Positions 26,244-34,501 of a stretch of DNA of 64,000 nt are shown here, piece after piece. The DNA comes from JBBRYW01 sp038253945 (GTDB lineage Bacteria; Actinomycetota; Thermoleophilia; Gaiellales; Gaiellaceae), in contig JBBSGR010000013.1 of NCBI GenBank assembly GCA_038253945.1, positions 1-64,000 of the forward strand, read 5' to 3'. The notes under the pieces are model-generated. The model was not told the origin of the DNA, did not search any database, and saw nothing but the letters and a program-made list of their open reading frames with translations. The position numbers and the translations under genes are program-made. Numbering within the stretch: the first letter of the stretch is position 1; the number at the start of each line of letters is the position of its first letter.

Positions 26244-26268
26244 ATCGGAGGAGGTTTACCCCTCCGAT
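26244..26268. repeat. 8-bp inverted repeat
   Basis: ATCGGAGG (26244-26251) and CCTCCGAT (26261-26268) flank AGGTTTACC. It is the first hairpin met by transcripts leaving the operon that ends at 26416 and may form a composite terminator with the two dyads to its left. Confidence 0.35.
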
Positions 26269-26415
26269 CGGGTCGGAAACTGGACGTTCATTCGGCGTGA
26301 TTGCACGCGGGAGGGGAGGAGAGCCCTTCAGAGCTCCGGATGCTCGTAGACGAAGCGATGGACTGCGATCGCTGCCTCGCGCTTCGACTCCACGGCTGCG
26401 AGCGTCCGCTCGTCG

Positions 26416-26988
26416 TTAGGGCGCGATCCTCTCACGTCGCCTGCGGTGGAACAGCGCGCGCCGGAGCGCGCCGAGCACCAGGCGTAGACCGCCGATCGGC
26501 TCAGCCTGCGCGGCGGGCGCCGCCGGCGGTGACTGCGTCGACCGTTCCGCGAGCTTGCCGGCGATGCAGTCGGCGAACTGCCCCGTCAGGCGCGACGCGA
26601 CGTCCCCGACGACACCGCGGCCGTACTGCGCGACGGCTCCACGAAGTGTCAGCTCGGTGACGATGTCGACGCGCGTGCCACCGTCCGCGGCTGTCAGCGT
26701 CGACTCGATCGTCGCCTCTGCACTGCCGCGACCCTTGGACTCGCGCGCCTTCGCGGCGAGCACGACGCGCCGGTCCGCCTCATCGTTCTGCTCACGTACG
26801 ACGTCGGTGAGGAACTGGAGCGCGATCGGGCCGAGTCGCACGTGCAACTTCGCCTTCCAGGCGTTCTCGGCGACCACCTCGACCAGTTCGGCACCCGGCA
26901 TGCACGGGAGGACGCTCGGGACGTCGTCGAGCAAACGCCACGACTGCTCGACGGACGCCGGAACCCCGAAGCTGTTCTCGAGCCGCAT
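26416..26988 (-). CDS. CoxG-like SRPBCC-domain protein
   Basis: A 190-residue protein of the CoxG/SRPBCC family: MRLENSFGVPASVEQSWRLL, VPSVLPCMPGAELVEV and a C-terminal basic RRRR tail after a proline/alanine linker. CoxG relatives accompany aerobic CO dehydrogenase and other molybdenum hydroxylases, apparently for membrane attachment or maturation. Here it closes the operon containing the molybdenum hydroxylase large and small subunits. TGATG overlap with the lipoprotein gene. Confidence 0.8.
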   Translation of the reverse strand: MRLENSFGVPASVEQSWRLLDDVPSVLPCMPGAELVEVVAENAWKAKLHVRLGPIALQFLTDVVREQNDEADRRVVLAAKARESKGRGSAEATIESTLTAADGGTRVDIVTELTLRGAVAQYGRGVVGDVASRLTGQFADCIAGKLAERSTQSPPAAPAAQAEPIGGLRLVLGALRRALFHRRRRERIAP

Positions 26989-27332
26989 CAGGAGGCGACG
27001 ATCGTCGTTCGGTCCCACCCGGCGTCGTCGTGCCGGCAGGGGATCGCGGGATCGTCGTGGTTGGTGACGAGCTTCCCGTCCTTCAGCAAGAGGCAGTACG
27101 CCGCGATGTGCGGGTCGATGCCGAAGTTGACGTTGCAGCGCGTGATCGGGACGTGAGTGTGCGTCCGCCCGACACGGACGCACGCGACCCACCGGTAGTC
27201 GACGTGGGTCGCCTTCAGGCGCGTTGTGAGCAGCCGTTTCGCAAGGCCAGGCGGAGCCTCGGCGAGCTTCGGCGAGCTACCGCCGCAGGCCACCGGCAGC
27301 AGGAGAACGGTGAACGCGATCAGGATCCTCAT
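26988..27332 (-). CDS. Small lipoprotein of unknown function
   Basis: A 114-residue protein with a lipoprotein signal: MRILIAFTVLLLPVACGGSS, lipobox PVAC with Cys16. The mature domain has YRWVACVRVG, ITRCNVNFG and CLLLKDG, with several cysteines that could pair. I do not recognise the family. ATGA overlap with the upstream alcohol dehydrogenase gene and TGATG with the CoxG-like gene place it firmly in the B6 operon, so an extracytoplasmic ligand-binding role is possible. Confidence 0.7.
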   Translation of the reverse strand: MRILIAFTVLLLPVACGGSSPKLAEAPPGLAKRLLTTRLKATHVDYRWVACVRVGRTHTHVPITRCNVNFGIDPHIAAYCLLLKDGKLVTNHDDPAIPCRHDDAGWDRTTIVAS

Positions 27333-28360
27333 GGCGACAGCACCACCTTCGTCGCCTCGCGTGAGTCGAAGAGGCGGTACCCCTCGGCGGCGTCGGAGAG
27401 GGGCAGCCGGTGCGTGACGATGGCGCTCGGGTCGAGCTCCCGGCTCGAGAGCCTCGAGAGGAGCAGCGCGCCGTCGGCATTCGGGTCCCCGATCGAGAAG
27501 CGCAGTGTCAGCTCGCGCTCGAACATCAGCGCGTTGTCGAGCGGATAGTCCCGCTCGAAGTGCGCACCGACGACGGAGACGACGCCGCGGCCACGGGCGA
27601 GCTTCAGCGACGCGTCGAGGCCGCCGGCCGAGCCCGCAGCCTCGATCACCACGTCGGCCCCGAGGCCGCCGGTCGCCTCTGCGACGGCGGTCGCGGCTTC
27701 GTCGGGCGCAGCCGCCTCGGCTCCGAGTTGCGCGGCGAGCTCGCGGCGCGCCGGGACGCCGTCGACCGCGATCAGCCGACCGGCGAGGCCTGCCGCGGAG
27801 AGCACCGCCATCAGCCCGACCGGGCCGCAACCGACGACGACCACGGTGTCGCCGGCGGAGACGCCGCCTCGAACGACGGCGCCGTAGCCCGTCGGGAGGA
27901 TGTCGGCCAGGAAGACGGCCGCCTCGTCACTCACGTGGTCCGGCAGCTCACGCAGCGTGCGATCGGCCAGCGGCACGCGGACCAGCTCCGCCTGGCCGCC
28001 GTCGAGCCGAGGATAGACGCCGGAGTAGCCGAACAGCGAACGGCGCTCGCACTGCGTGACCCGGCCGGCGCGGCACGACGGACACGTTCCGTCGGAGATC
28101 ATGCTCGCGTTGACGACCCGCTGGCCGGGACGCAGGGTCTGTACGTCAGGCCCAACCTCGACGACCTCGCCGGCGAACTCGTGACCGAGCACGGTTCCCG
28201 CCTCGAACCCTGGTGTCAGGCCGTGGAAGGGGAAAAGGTCGGCGCCGCAGATCGCCGTCGCACGGACTGCGACGATCGCGTCGTGCGGATCGAGGATCGC
28301 AGGGTCCGGCACATCTTCCACGCCGACGTCGCCCGGCCCGCGAAGGACGACGGCCTTCAC
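27329..28360 (-). CDS. Zinc-type alcohol dehydrogenase
   Basis: A 343-residue MDR dehydrogenase. Catalytic zinc residues lie in AICGAD and LGHEFAG, NAD loop GCGPVG. The structural-zinc loop reads TCPSCRAGRVTQC, lacking the first of the usual four cysteines. GTG start overlapping the previous stop (GTGA). In the vitamin B6 pathway an alcohol oxidation at the 5-hydroxymethyl group of 4-pyridoxate (or of pyridoxine itself) is otherwise unassigned in this cluster, and this enzyme is a candidate. That assignment is inference. Confidence 0.78.
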   Translation of the reverse strand: MKAVVLRGPGDVGVEDVPDPAILDPHDAIVAVRATAICGADLFPFHGLTPGFEAGTVLGHEFAGEVVEVGPDVQTLRPGQRVVNASMISDGTCPSCRAGRVTQCERRSLFGYSGVYPRLDGGQAELVRVPLADRTLRELPDHVSDEAAVFLADILPTGYGAVVRGGVSAGDTVVVVGCGPVGLMAVLSAAGLAGRLIAVDGVPARRELAAQLGAEAAAPDEAATAVAEATGGLGADVVIEAAGSAGGLDASLKLARGRGVVSVVGAHFERDYPLDNALMFERELTLRFSIGDPNADGALLLSRLSSRELDPSAIVTHRLPLSDAAEGYRLFDSREATKVVLSP

Positions 28361-28746
28361 GCGGGCTGCTCGATCTCGACGAGGTAGCCGTCTGGATCGA
28401 CGCAGAAGAAGCGGCAGCCACCCCACGGCGGCTCGTACGGCTCGGCGAGGAACTGCACTCCCTCATGCGCCAGTCGCCGGTGCTCCGCGCGCGCGTCGTC
28501 GACCTCGACCACCAGCACGACGTTTGCCCGTGACGGATCCGCCGGCGCCGTCATCGCCACGCCCGGCCGGTCGTCGGCAGCGTGTCCCTGCTCGGTTAGA
28601 GACAGCCGCGCCCCGGCGAGCGTCAGCGTCGCGTACGGCGGGTCGTCGTAGAGCGCCTCGACCTCGCATCCGATCCGGTCGCGGTAGAAGACGACCGACC
28701 GCTGGATGTCCGCCACGGCGAGGATCGCTCCGGCTCGCCGAGCCAT
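28357..28746 (-). CDS. VOC-family protein
   Basis: A 129-residue single vicinal-oxygen-chelate domain: GAILAVADIQRSVVFYRDRI at the start and GCRFFCVDPDGYLVEIEQ at the end, with the terminal Glu in the metal position. Possible isomerase, lyase or binding protein. Overlaps the SDR gene by one base and the dehydrogenase by four, so it is made with the B6 enzymes; a role on a ring-cleavage product is conceivable. Confidence 0.7.
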   Translation of the reverse strand: MARRAGAILAVADIQRSVVFYRDRIGCEVEALYDDPPYATLTLAGARLSLTEQGHAADDRPGVAMTAPADPSRANVVLVVEVDDARAEHRRLAHEGVQFLAEPYEPPWGGCRFFCVDPDGYLVEIEQPA

Positions 28747-29447
28747 CAGTTGTGCGTGTGGCCGCCGTCGACCACGAGGAGCTGGCCGGTGATCCAGCCG
28801 GCCTCCTCGGAGGCGAGGAAGGCGACGGCGGGGGCAATGTCCGCGGCGACGGCGCGACGCGGGATCGCCTGCAGCATCTGGACGAAGTCGAATGCCTCCG
28901 CGTGCTTGCTCGCGAGCACGCCCTCAGTCTCCGTCAGTCCCGGCGCGACGGAGTTGACGGTGATCCCGTGCGGACCGAGCTCGCGTGCGAGCGCGCGTGT
29001 GAACGCCCAGACACCGCCCTTCGAAGCGACGTAGTGCGCCAGGTTCGGCGTTCCCGCGAGGATCACGTTCGAGGCGATGTTGACGATCCGCCCGTAGCCC
29101 GCCTCGCGCATCGGCTTCTGCGCGTAGTAGTTCGTCAGGAACGTGCCGTCGAGGTTGACCGACATGATCCGTCGCCACTCCGCGAAGTCGACCTCGTCCC
29201 ACGGGGTGAAGGGGACGATCGCGGCAACGTTGACGAGCACGTCGAGCTTGCCGTGCTCCGCCACAGTGTCGTCGACCATCCGCTTGACGTCGTCCTCCTT
29301 GGACACGTCGATTTGCATCGTGGTGCCGCCTTGCACGTCCGCGCCGACGACCGTGGCGCCCTCGGCCGTCAATGTGTCGGCGACGGCCTTGCCGATTCCC
29401 TGCGCGGCGCCGGTGACGATCGCAACCCGGTTGTCCAGCTTGCCCAT
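28746..29447 (-). CDS. Short-chain dehydrogenase, probable pyridoxal 4-dehydrogenase
   Basis: A 233-residue SDR. TGAAQGIG at residues 12-19, Ser126, Tyr139 and Lys143 form the standard cofactor and catalytic set. Features such as AAIVPFTPWDEVDFAEWR, ASNVILAGTPNLAHYVASKG, EAFDFVQMLQAI and WITGQ closely resemble the Mesorhizobium loti NAD-dependent pyridoxal 4-dehydrogenase, which makes 4-pyridoxolactone. The lactonase gene lies just upstream (9 bp), which strongly supports this reading over a general oxidoreductase. Similarity judged from recall. Confidence 0.75.
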   Translation of the reverse strand: MGKLDNRVAIVTGAAQGIGKAVADTLTAEGATVVGADVQGGTTMQIDVSKEDDVKRMVDDTVAEHGKLDVLVNVAAIVPFTPWDEVDFAEWRRIMSVNLDGTFLTNYYAQKPMREAGYGRIVNIASNVILAGTPNLAHYVASKGGVWAFTRALARELGPHGITVNSVAPGLTETEGVLASKHAEAFDFVQMLQAIPRRAVAADIAPAVAFLASEEAGWITGQLLVVDGGHTHN

Positions 29448-29456
29448 AGAGCCTCC

Positions 29457-30200
29457 CTACACCTCGTAGAAGTCCGGCGCGTGCTTGTAGCCGCGCCACG
29501 CGTCCATGTCGTGCGAGAAGAAGATCTCGGCGCGGTGCTCCTCGGCGAGACCCTTGACGCGCGCGATCGAGCGAACGCCGGCGACCGGGTCGTTGTGGAA
29601 GCCGGCCTGGATCCCTTTCTCGAGCGCCGTAGCCGTGTAAGCGACGTCCACCGGGAACAGCATCGGCGTCGCGCCGTCGACGAGGAACGAGTAATGGCCG
29701 ACGGTGTGCCCCGCCGTCTCGTACAGCCGGAGGCCCTTCGCGAGCTCGACGTCGCCGGAGACGGTCTCGATGCTCGCCCCCTCGTAGTCCCACGACCTGT
29801 CGGAGTAGCCGAAGAACTCGAACGGCTCGTGGTCGCGCGCCTGGGCCAGTTCCCGCTCGTGGATGACGTTGCGGACACCGGTGCCCTTGAACAGCTGGTT
29901 GCCGCCGACGTGGTCGATGTGCAGGTGGGAGTTGACGAGCGTCGCCACGTCGCCCAGCGCGAACCCACACTCCGCCAGCTGTGCCGGGATCGTCTGCTCC
30001 TCGGTCTGCTCCGGAAGCTCGAACGGGAGCACGCGGTTCATGTGATCGAGATCGATGCCGGTGTCGAAGAGGAAGAGGCCGTCGTCACACTCGACCAGGA
30101 CGCTGTAGACGGGGATCCGCACCTGGGGCCCGGGCACGTTCCACATCAGCTGTGTGTGCTCGATCACGATCGAGCCGCAGTCGAGAAGCCAGACCTTCAT
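29457..30200 (-). CDS. Metallo-beta-lactamase-fold lactonase, probable 4-pyridoxolactonase
   Basis: A 247-residue MBL-fold hydrolase with the di-zinc motif HLHIDH (His92, His94, Asp96, His97). The opening VWLLDCGSIVIEH, VRIPVYSVLVE, LDHMNRVLPFE, FEFFGYSDRSW and FFSHDMDAWRGYK parallel M. loti 4-pyridoxolactonase, which opens 4-pyridoxolactone to 4-pyridoxate. An AHL lactonase is the alternative, but the neighbouring SDR and transaminase favour vitamin B6. Confidence 0.75.
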   Translation of the reverse strand: MKVWLLDCGSIVIEHTQLMWNVPGPQVRIPVYSVLVECDDGLFLFDTGIDLDHMNRVLPFELPEQTEEQTIPAQLAECGFALGDVATLVNSHLHIDHVGGNQLFKGTGVRNVIHERELAQARDHEPFEFFGYSDRSWDYEGASIETVSGDVELAKGLRLYETAGHTVGHYSFLVDGATPMLFPVDVAYTATALEKGIQAGFHNDPVAGVRSIARVKGLAEEHRAEIFFSHDMDAWRGYKHAPDFYEV

Positions 30201-30204
30201 CGGT

Positions 30205-31116
30205 CTACGCCTCCAGCGCCTTGCGCACGGCGACGAGCTTGGTGGCCCGCTTCGCGCGCAGCTCGTCGATCTGCTCCGGCGTGTAGTCGTAGATGCCGCC
30301 TCCCGTCTTCATCCCGAGACGGCCGTCCTCGATCAGGTCGCGAATCGTGGACGAGACTTCTCCGGACGTCGAGAGATCCGGGTTCAGGTACGAGCCGACG
30401 GCGTTGTAGACGTCGAGGCCCGCCATGTCCAGCAGCTCCATCGGGCCGATCACCGCGAGCTTGTAGCCGATCCCCCAGCGCACGTTCAGGTCGAGGCCCT
30501 CCGGGTCGATGATCCCGCGGTCGACGAGGTCGAGGCACTCGCGGAGGATCGCGTACAGGATCCGGTTCTCGACGAAGCCCGCGACCTCCTTCTCGACGAC
30601 CGGGTGGTAGCCGATCCGGCGCACGAGCTCGGACGCCGCGTCGACCGTCTCCTGCGACGTTTGCTCGCCGGGGATGACCTCGATCATCGGGATCAGGTGC
30701 GGCGGGTTCGACCAGTGCATGCCGACGACGCGCTCCGGGTGCTTGCACACCGCGGCGATCTTCGTGATCGGGATCCCGGAAGTATTCGAGGCGAGGATCG
30801 CTTCGCGAGCAACGACCTGCTCGAATTGCGGGAAAACCTCGTGCTTCAGCTCGAGCTTCTCCGGCACGGCCTCGAGGACGAGGTCGGCGCCTTCGAGTGC
30901 TGCCGCGACGTCTGTCTCGAAGCGGAGCGCGCCGCCGTCCTGCTTGACCGCCTCGAGTCGCTCCAGGACTCCCGCAGCCAACTCGGCTCCAGCCTTCGCG
31001 CGTTCGAGCGCCTCCGAGCTGACATCGTAGAGTGCCGTGTCGATTCCGGCCCGAGCGAGGACGGCGCCCATGCCAGGGCCCATCGTCCCCGTGCCGACCA
31101 CTGCTGCACGTCTCAC
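30205..31116 (-). CDS. 3-hydroxyacyl-CoA dehydrogenase-like enzyme, probable FHMPC 5-dehydrogenase
   Basis: A 303-residue NAD-dependent enzyme. GTGTMG at residues 8-13, the segment SNTSGIPITKI, then MHWSNPPHLIPMIEVIPGE and the C-terminal helical domain with GFVENRILYAILRE. The SGIPITK and HWSNPPH texts match M. loti 5-formyl-3-hydroxy-2-methylpyridine-4-carboxylate 5-dehydrogenase rather than fatty-acid enzymes. It would oxidise the 5-formyl group to the 4,5-dicarboxylate. GTG start overlapping the stop of the large-subunit gene. Confidence 0.75.
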   Translation of the reverse strand: MRRAAVVGTGTMGPGMGAVLARAGIDTALYDVSSEALERAKAGAELAAGVLERLEAVKQDGGALRFETDVAAALEGADLVLEAVPEKLELKHEVFPQFEQVVAREAILASNTSGIPITKIAAVCKHPERVVGMHWSNPPHLIPMIEVIPGEQTSQETVDAASELVRRIGYHPVVEKEVAGFVENRILYAILRECLDLVDRGIIDPEGLDLNVRWGIGYKLAVIGPMELLDMAGLDVYNAVGSYLNPDLSTSGEVSSTIRDLIEDGRLGMKTGGGIYDYTPEQIDELRAKRATKLVAVRKALEA

Positions 31117-33362
31117 TGCTGCCACTTGCCCTCCTTCTTCAGCTCTTGGATGCGCCGCCAGACGCGCTCCGGCGTCAGCGGCAGCTCGGTCATCGGGACC
31201 CCTGCGTCGGCGAGCGCGTTCACGACCGCCGCGGGCACTGCCGCCAGCGCGCCCTCGCCGCAGCCCTTGGCTCCGTACGGGCCGGGACCGTCCTCGTTCT
31301 CGACGATCACGCAGGTCATCTCGTCGGGGAGGTCCTCGAAGCTCGGCACCCGGTAGTCGAGAAGCGTGTCGTTCAGGAGCAGGCCGTCCTCGTAGACCAT
31401 CTCCTCGAAGAGCGCGTTGCCGAGCCCCTGCAGCGTCGCCCCCTCGTCCTGGCGCTCGACGAGCTGCGGATTGATCGCGCGGCCGACGTCCGCGGCGGTC
31501 GCCGTCCGGCGGACGTGGACGAAGCCCGTCTCGGGATCGACCTCGATCTCGGCGGCGCCGGCACATACCTCCCAGAAAACCGGGCCCTCGGCGTACGAGC
31601 CGGTGCCGGTCGGGGCGACCTCGCCGCGGCCGATCAGCTCGCCGCCGGGAAAGCCGAAGTGCTTCCGCATCAAGGCGAGGTGGTCGCTCGGGTCGATGTC
31701 GGAGTTGTCGGCGATGCGGTCCAGCTGCGCGCGTATGTCCGCGGCGGCGCGTTGAACCGCGAGGCCGGCGATCGTCGTCGACCGGCTCGCGCCGGTCGAG
31801 CGGTCGTAGGGCGTGAACCGCGTGTCGGCGCCGCGGACGGTGACGCTCTCCGGGTCGATGCCGACCTCCTCGGCGGCGATCTGCGCGAACGCCGTTCGCG
31901 GGCCCTGGCCCATCTCGGTCGTGCCGACGAGCACGACGACGCCGCCGTCGGCTTCGAGCCGGCAGACCGCACTCGAGACCGGGTGCGCGCCGGCGGCGAG
32001 CAGGCCCACGGAGACGCCGCGACCGACGAGCGGCCGCCTTGTCTCGCCCCACCCAACGGCCGCGGCAACCTTCTCGACGTCGCCGAGAAGGTCGGCGTCG
32101 AGCGGCTTGCCGCCCGAGCGCACCTCCTCACCGGGCTTGAGCAGGTTCAAGCGGCGAACCTCGAGCGGGTCGAGCCCCGCCTGTCGCGCGACCTCGTCGA
32201 CTTGCGACTCGCCGATCCACTGCAGATGCGCCGCGCCGAAGGCGCGATAAGAGCCAGCGGGTGCGAGGTTCGTATACACGCAGGACGCGTCGACGCGGTA
32301 GGCGGCCCAGCGGTAGGGGCCAGGTGCGGCGTCGCCGGCCGTGGCGACGACGCGCGGCCCGTTGTCTGCGTAGGCGCCCGTGTCGAAGAGACAGTCGACC
32401 GCGCGTGCGAGGAGGCGACCGTCGCCGGTCGCCGCAGTGCGCATCCGGCAGGTCATGTTGTGGCGCCGCGTCGTCACCATCGACTCGCCGACACGATTCT
32501 GGATCCGGACCGGCCGGCCGGCCTTGCGCGCGAGCGCGACCGTCAGCGGCTCCATCTTCGTGTACGACTTCGAGCCGAAGCCGCCGCCGAGATACGGCAC
32601 CTGAACGCGCACGTTCGCCACGGGCACGTCGAAGAGATCGGCGATCTCCGCCCGTACGAGGAACGGGTGCTGGCAGGTGGCCCAGAGCGTGATCTCGTCG
32701 CCCTCGACCTGGGCGATCACCGTGTGCGTCTCCATCGCGTACTGGTAGACGGAGGGAAACGTGTACTCGCCCTCGACGACGATCTCAGCGCGCGCGAAGA
32801 CCGCCTCCAGCTCGCCGCGGTCGATCTTGTACCGGTAGCAGACATTCCCATCGCGCGGCGGGAGCTCGCCCAGGCCGTGAAAGAGGCCTTGCTTCGTCGG
32901 CCGGTCCGTGACGAGCGGTGCGCCTTCGGCGACCGCGTCCTCGACCGTCGCCACGACCGGCAGTTCCTCGTACTCGACGACGATCGCCTCGACCGCCGCC
33001 GCCGCCGCCGCCGCGGTCTCGGCGGCAACGGCCGCGACCTGTTCGCCATGGAAGCGAACCTTGTCGAGCGCGAGGATCGGCCGATCCTTGATCGCGTGCC
33101 CGTAGTACGGGTCGATGTCGCGGAGGTCGGCGCCGGTCAGGACGCAAGCGACGTCGCGCATCCTCTCCGCCGCGGAGGTGTCGATCGAGACGACGCGCCC
33201 GTGCGGGATCGGGCTGCGAAGGACCTTGCCGTGGAGCATGCGCGGCACGAGCATGTCCCCGACGAACTGCGCTTGGCCCCGCAGCTTCTCGTGCGCGTCG
33301 CGCCGCGGCTGCGACCGGCCGATGTGCGTCCGCGCCCCGGTTGCACGCAACGTCGTCGTCAC
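31113..33362 (-). CDS. Molybdenum hydroxylase large (MoCo-binding) subunit
   Basis: A 749-residue xanthine dehydrogenase-family subunit. Conserved blocks: LGGGFGSK, YRAFGAAHLQWIGESQVDE (substrate/MoCo site), GTTEMGQG and GAKGCGEG with the catalytic Glu703. The CoxL-specific Cys loop of CO dehydrogenase (AYRCSFR) is absent, so this is not a CO dehydrogenase. Such enzymes hydroxylate N-heterocycles next to the nitrogen or oxidise aldehydes. In a pyridine-degrading cluster, ring hydroxylation of the B6-derived nicotinate analogue is the favoured role. GTGA overlap with the small-subunit gene. Confidence 0.85.
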   Translation of the reverse strand: MTTTLRATGARTHIGRSQPRRDAHEKLRGQAQFVGDMLVPRMLHGKVLRSPIPHGRVVSIDTSAAERMRDVACVLTGADLRDIDPYYGHAIKDRPILALDKVRFHGEQVAAVAAETAAAAAAAVEAIVVEYEELPVVATVEDAVAEGAPLVTDRPTKQGLFHGLGELPPRDGNVCYRYKIDRGELEAVFARAEIVVEGEYTFPSVYQYAMETHTVIAQVEGDEITLWATCQHPFLVRAEIADLFDVPVANVRVQVPYLGGGFGSKSYTKMEPLTVALARKAGRPVRIQNRVGESMVTTRRHNMTCRMRTAATGDGRLLARAVDCLFDTGAYADNGPRVVATAGDAAPGPYRWAAYRVDASCVYTNLAPAGSYRAFGAAHLQWIGESQVDEVARQAGLDPLEVRRLNLLKPGEEVRSGGKPLDADLLGDVEKVAAAVGWGETRRPLVGRGVSVGLLAAGAHPVSSAVCRLEADGGVVVLVGTTEMGQGPRTAFAQIAAEEVGIDPESVTVRGADTRFTPYDRSTGASRSTTIAGLAVQRAAADIRAQLDRIADNSDIDPSDHLALMRKHFGFPGGELIGRGEVAPTGTGSYAEGPVFWEVCAGAAEIEVDPETGFVHVRRTATAADVGRAINPQLVERQDEGATLQGLGNALFEEMVYEDGLLLNDTLLDYRVPSFEDLPDEMTCVIVENEDGPGPYGAKGCGEGALAAVPAAVVNALADAGVPMTELPLTPERVWRRIQELKKEGKWQQ

Positions 33363-33817
33363 TGGATACCCGCGAGGTCGGCGACGGCCTCGAGGATGCC
33401 GCGGTAGCCCGTGCAGCGGCAGAGGTTGCCCGCGAGGTTCTGCTTGATCTGCTCCTCACTGCCGAGCTCACCACTCTCGAGCAGCGCGCTGACCGTGAGG
33501 AGCATTCCGGGGGTGCAGAAGCCGCACTGCAGCGCGGCGTGTCGGGTGAACGCCTCCTCGAGCCGCTCGAATTCAGGCCGCTCCGCGAGACCTTCGATCG
33601 TCGTCACCTCGGAGCCGGTCGCGTCCGCTGCGAGGAAGCAACACGAGCTGACTGGGAGAGCGTCGACGAGAACGGTGCACGCTCCGCAGACCTGAACGTC
33701 GCACGAGCGCTTCGCGCCCGTCAGGCCGAGCGAGTCGCGGAGGAAATCGAGCAGCAGTTCATGCGGCGCGACGTTTCGGACGACGTCGCGTCCGTTGACG
33801 CTAAGAGCGATCTCCAC
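33359..33817 (-). CDS. Molybdenum hydroxylase small (2x[2Fe-2S]) subunit
   Basis: A 152-residue electron-transfer subunit. The plant-type cluster uses Cys39, Cys44, Cys47 and Cys59; the second cluster uses Cys98, Cys101, Cys133 and Cys135 (CGFCTPG and CRCTGYRG). GTG start, overlapping the aldolase-family gene by 17 bp. Functions with the large subunit next to it and with the FAD subunit encoded at 46034 in the divergent operon. Confidence 0.9.
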   Translation of the reverse strand: MEIALSVNGRDVVRNVAPHELLLDFLRDSLGLTGAKRSCDVQVCGACTVLVDALPVSSCCFLAADATGSEVTTIEGLAERPEFERLEEAFTRHAALQCGFCTPGMLLTVSALLESGELGSEEQIKQNLAGNLCRCTGYRGILEAVADLAGIQ

Positions 33818-34499
33818 CGAGCCCCCCGCCGTCGCGGGCCACCTGCCGCTGCCAGGACGCCCAATACTCGTCGACGAACTCGTCCCGATACTTGACCGGG
33901 AGCAACTGCCGCGCCAGTTCCTTGCTGATCGGGCGCAGCTCGCCGAGTGTCGACGCGAGCGACTGCAGCTGCGCCGCTCGCTCGAGAGTTACCGCGGCCA
34001 GGACCGCCCACGGAACGTCTTTGCCGACGACGAGCACCCCGTGGTTTTGCATCAGCACTGCACGGCGCTGGCCGAGCGAGGCGGCGACACGGCCGCTCTG
34101 GTCGTCGTCCACGATCAGGTCGGGATCGTCGAAGCGACCGACACCGTCCGCAAAGAGGATGGCGTCGTGAGTGAGGAGTAGCAGGTCGGACGTCGTCGCG
34201 CCGAGCGCCGTCGCGTACGGCGGATGGCCGTGGACGACCGCCCCGACGTCTCGCCGGACGCGATACACACCCGTGTGCAAAACCGTCTCGAGGTGGAGGA
34301 CGGCGTCGGTTTCGTCGAGCGCGACGACGTCGTCGGGTGAGACCTCGTCCAGCGCGACACCCTTGCGCTTGATCCAGACGTCGCCGTCAGGGCCACGCGC
34401 GCTGACGTGGCCGAGCGTCAGGTCGGCGTAGCCCTCGGCGGCCAGGATGCGGCAGGCCCAGGCGATCTGGTCGCGGATGCTCTGAACGACCGCCACCAT
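33801..34499 (-). CDS. Class II aldolase/adducin-family protein, probable pyridine-dicarboxylate decarboxylase
   Basis: A 232-residue metal-dependent enzyme. Metal ligands appear in VVHGHPPYATAL and MQNHGVLVVG; GHVSARGPDG is the family start motif. M. loti 3-hydroxy-2-methylpyridine-4,5-dicarboxylate 4-decarboxylase belongs to this family, so the cluster context suggests removal of the 4-carboxylate to give 5-hydroxy-6-methylnicotinate. An aldolase role on a ring-cleavage product is the alternative. Two-bp gap after the cupin gene. Confidence 0.7.
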   Translation of the reverse strand: MVAVVQSIRDQIAWACRILAAEGYADLTLGHVSARGPDGDVWIKRKGVALDEVSPDDVVALDETDAVLHLETVLHTGVYRVRRDVGAVVHGHPPYATALGATTSDLLLLTHDAILFADGVGRFDDPDLIVDDDQSGRVAASLGQRRAVLMQNHGVLVVGKDVPWAVLAAVTLERAAQLQSLASTLGELRPISKELARQLLPVKYRDEFVDEYWASWQRQVARDGGGLGGDRS

Positions 34500-34501
34500 C
34501 T

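Noticed and set aside
29457..30200. AHL (quorum-quenching) lactonase
   Set aside because: The di-zinc motif is shared, but several longer blocks and the adjacent SDR fit 4-pyridoxolactonase better.
28524..33407. Very long plus-strand open frames (28524-30512 and 31032-33407)
   Set aside because: They lie antisense to the SDR, lactonase, FHMPC dehydrogenase and molybdenum hydroxylase genes and have no recognisable protein features.
31113..33817. Aerobic CO dehydrogenase, suggested by the CoxG-like partner
   Set aside because: The large subunit lacks the CoxL-type Cys loop (AYRCSFR) and has YRAFGAAH instead; the neighbours are pyridine catabolic enzymes.
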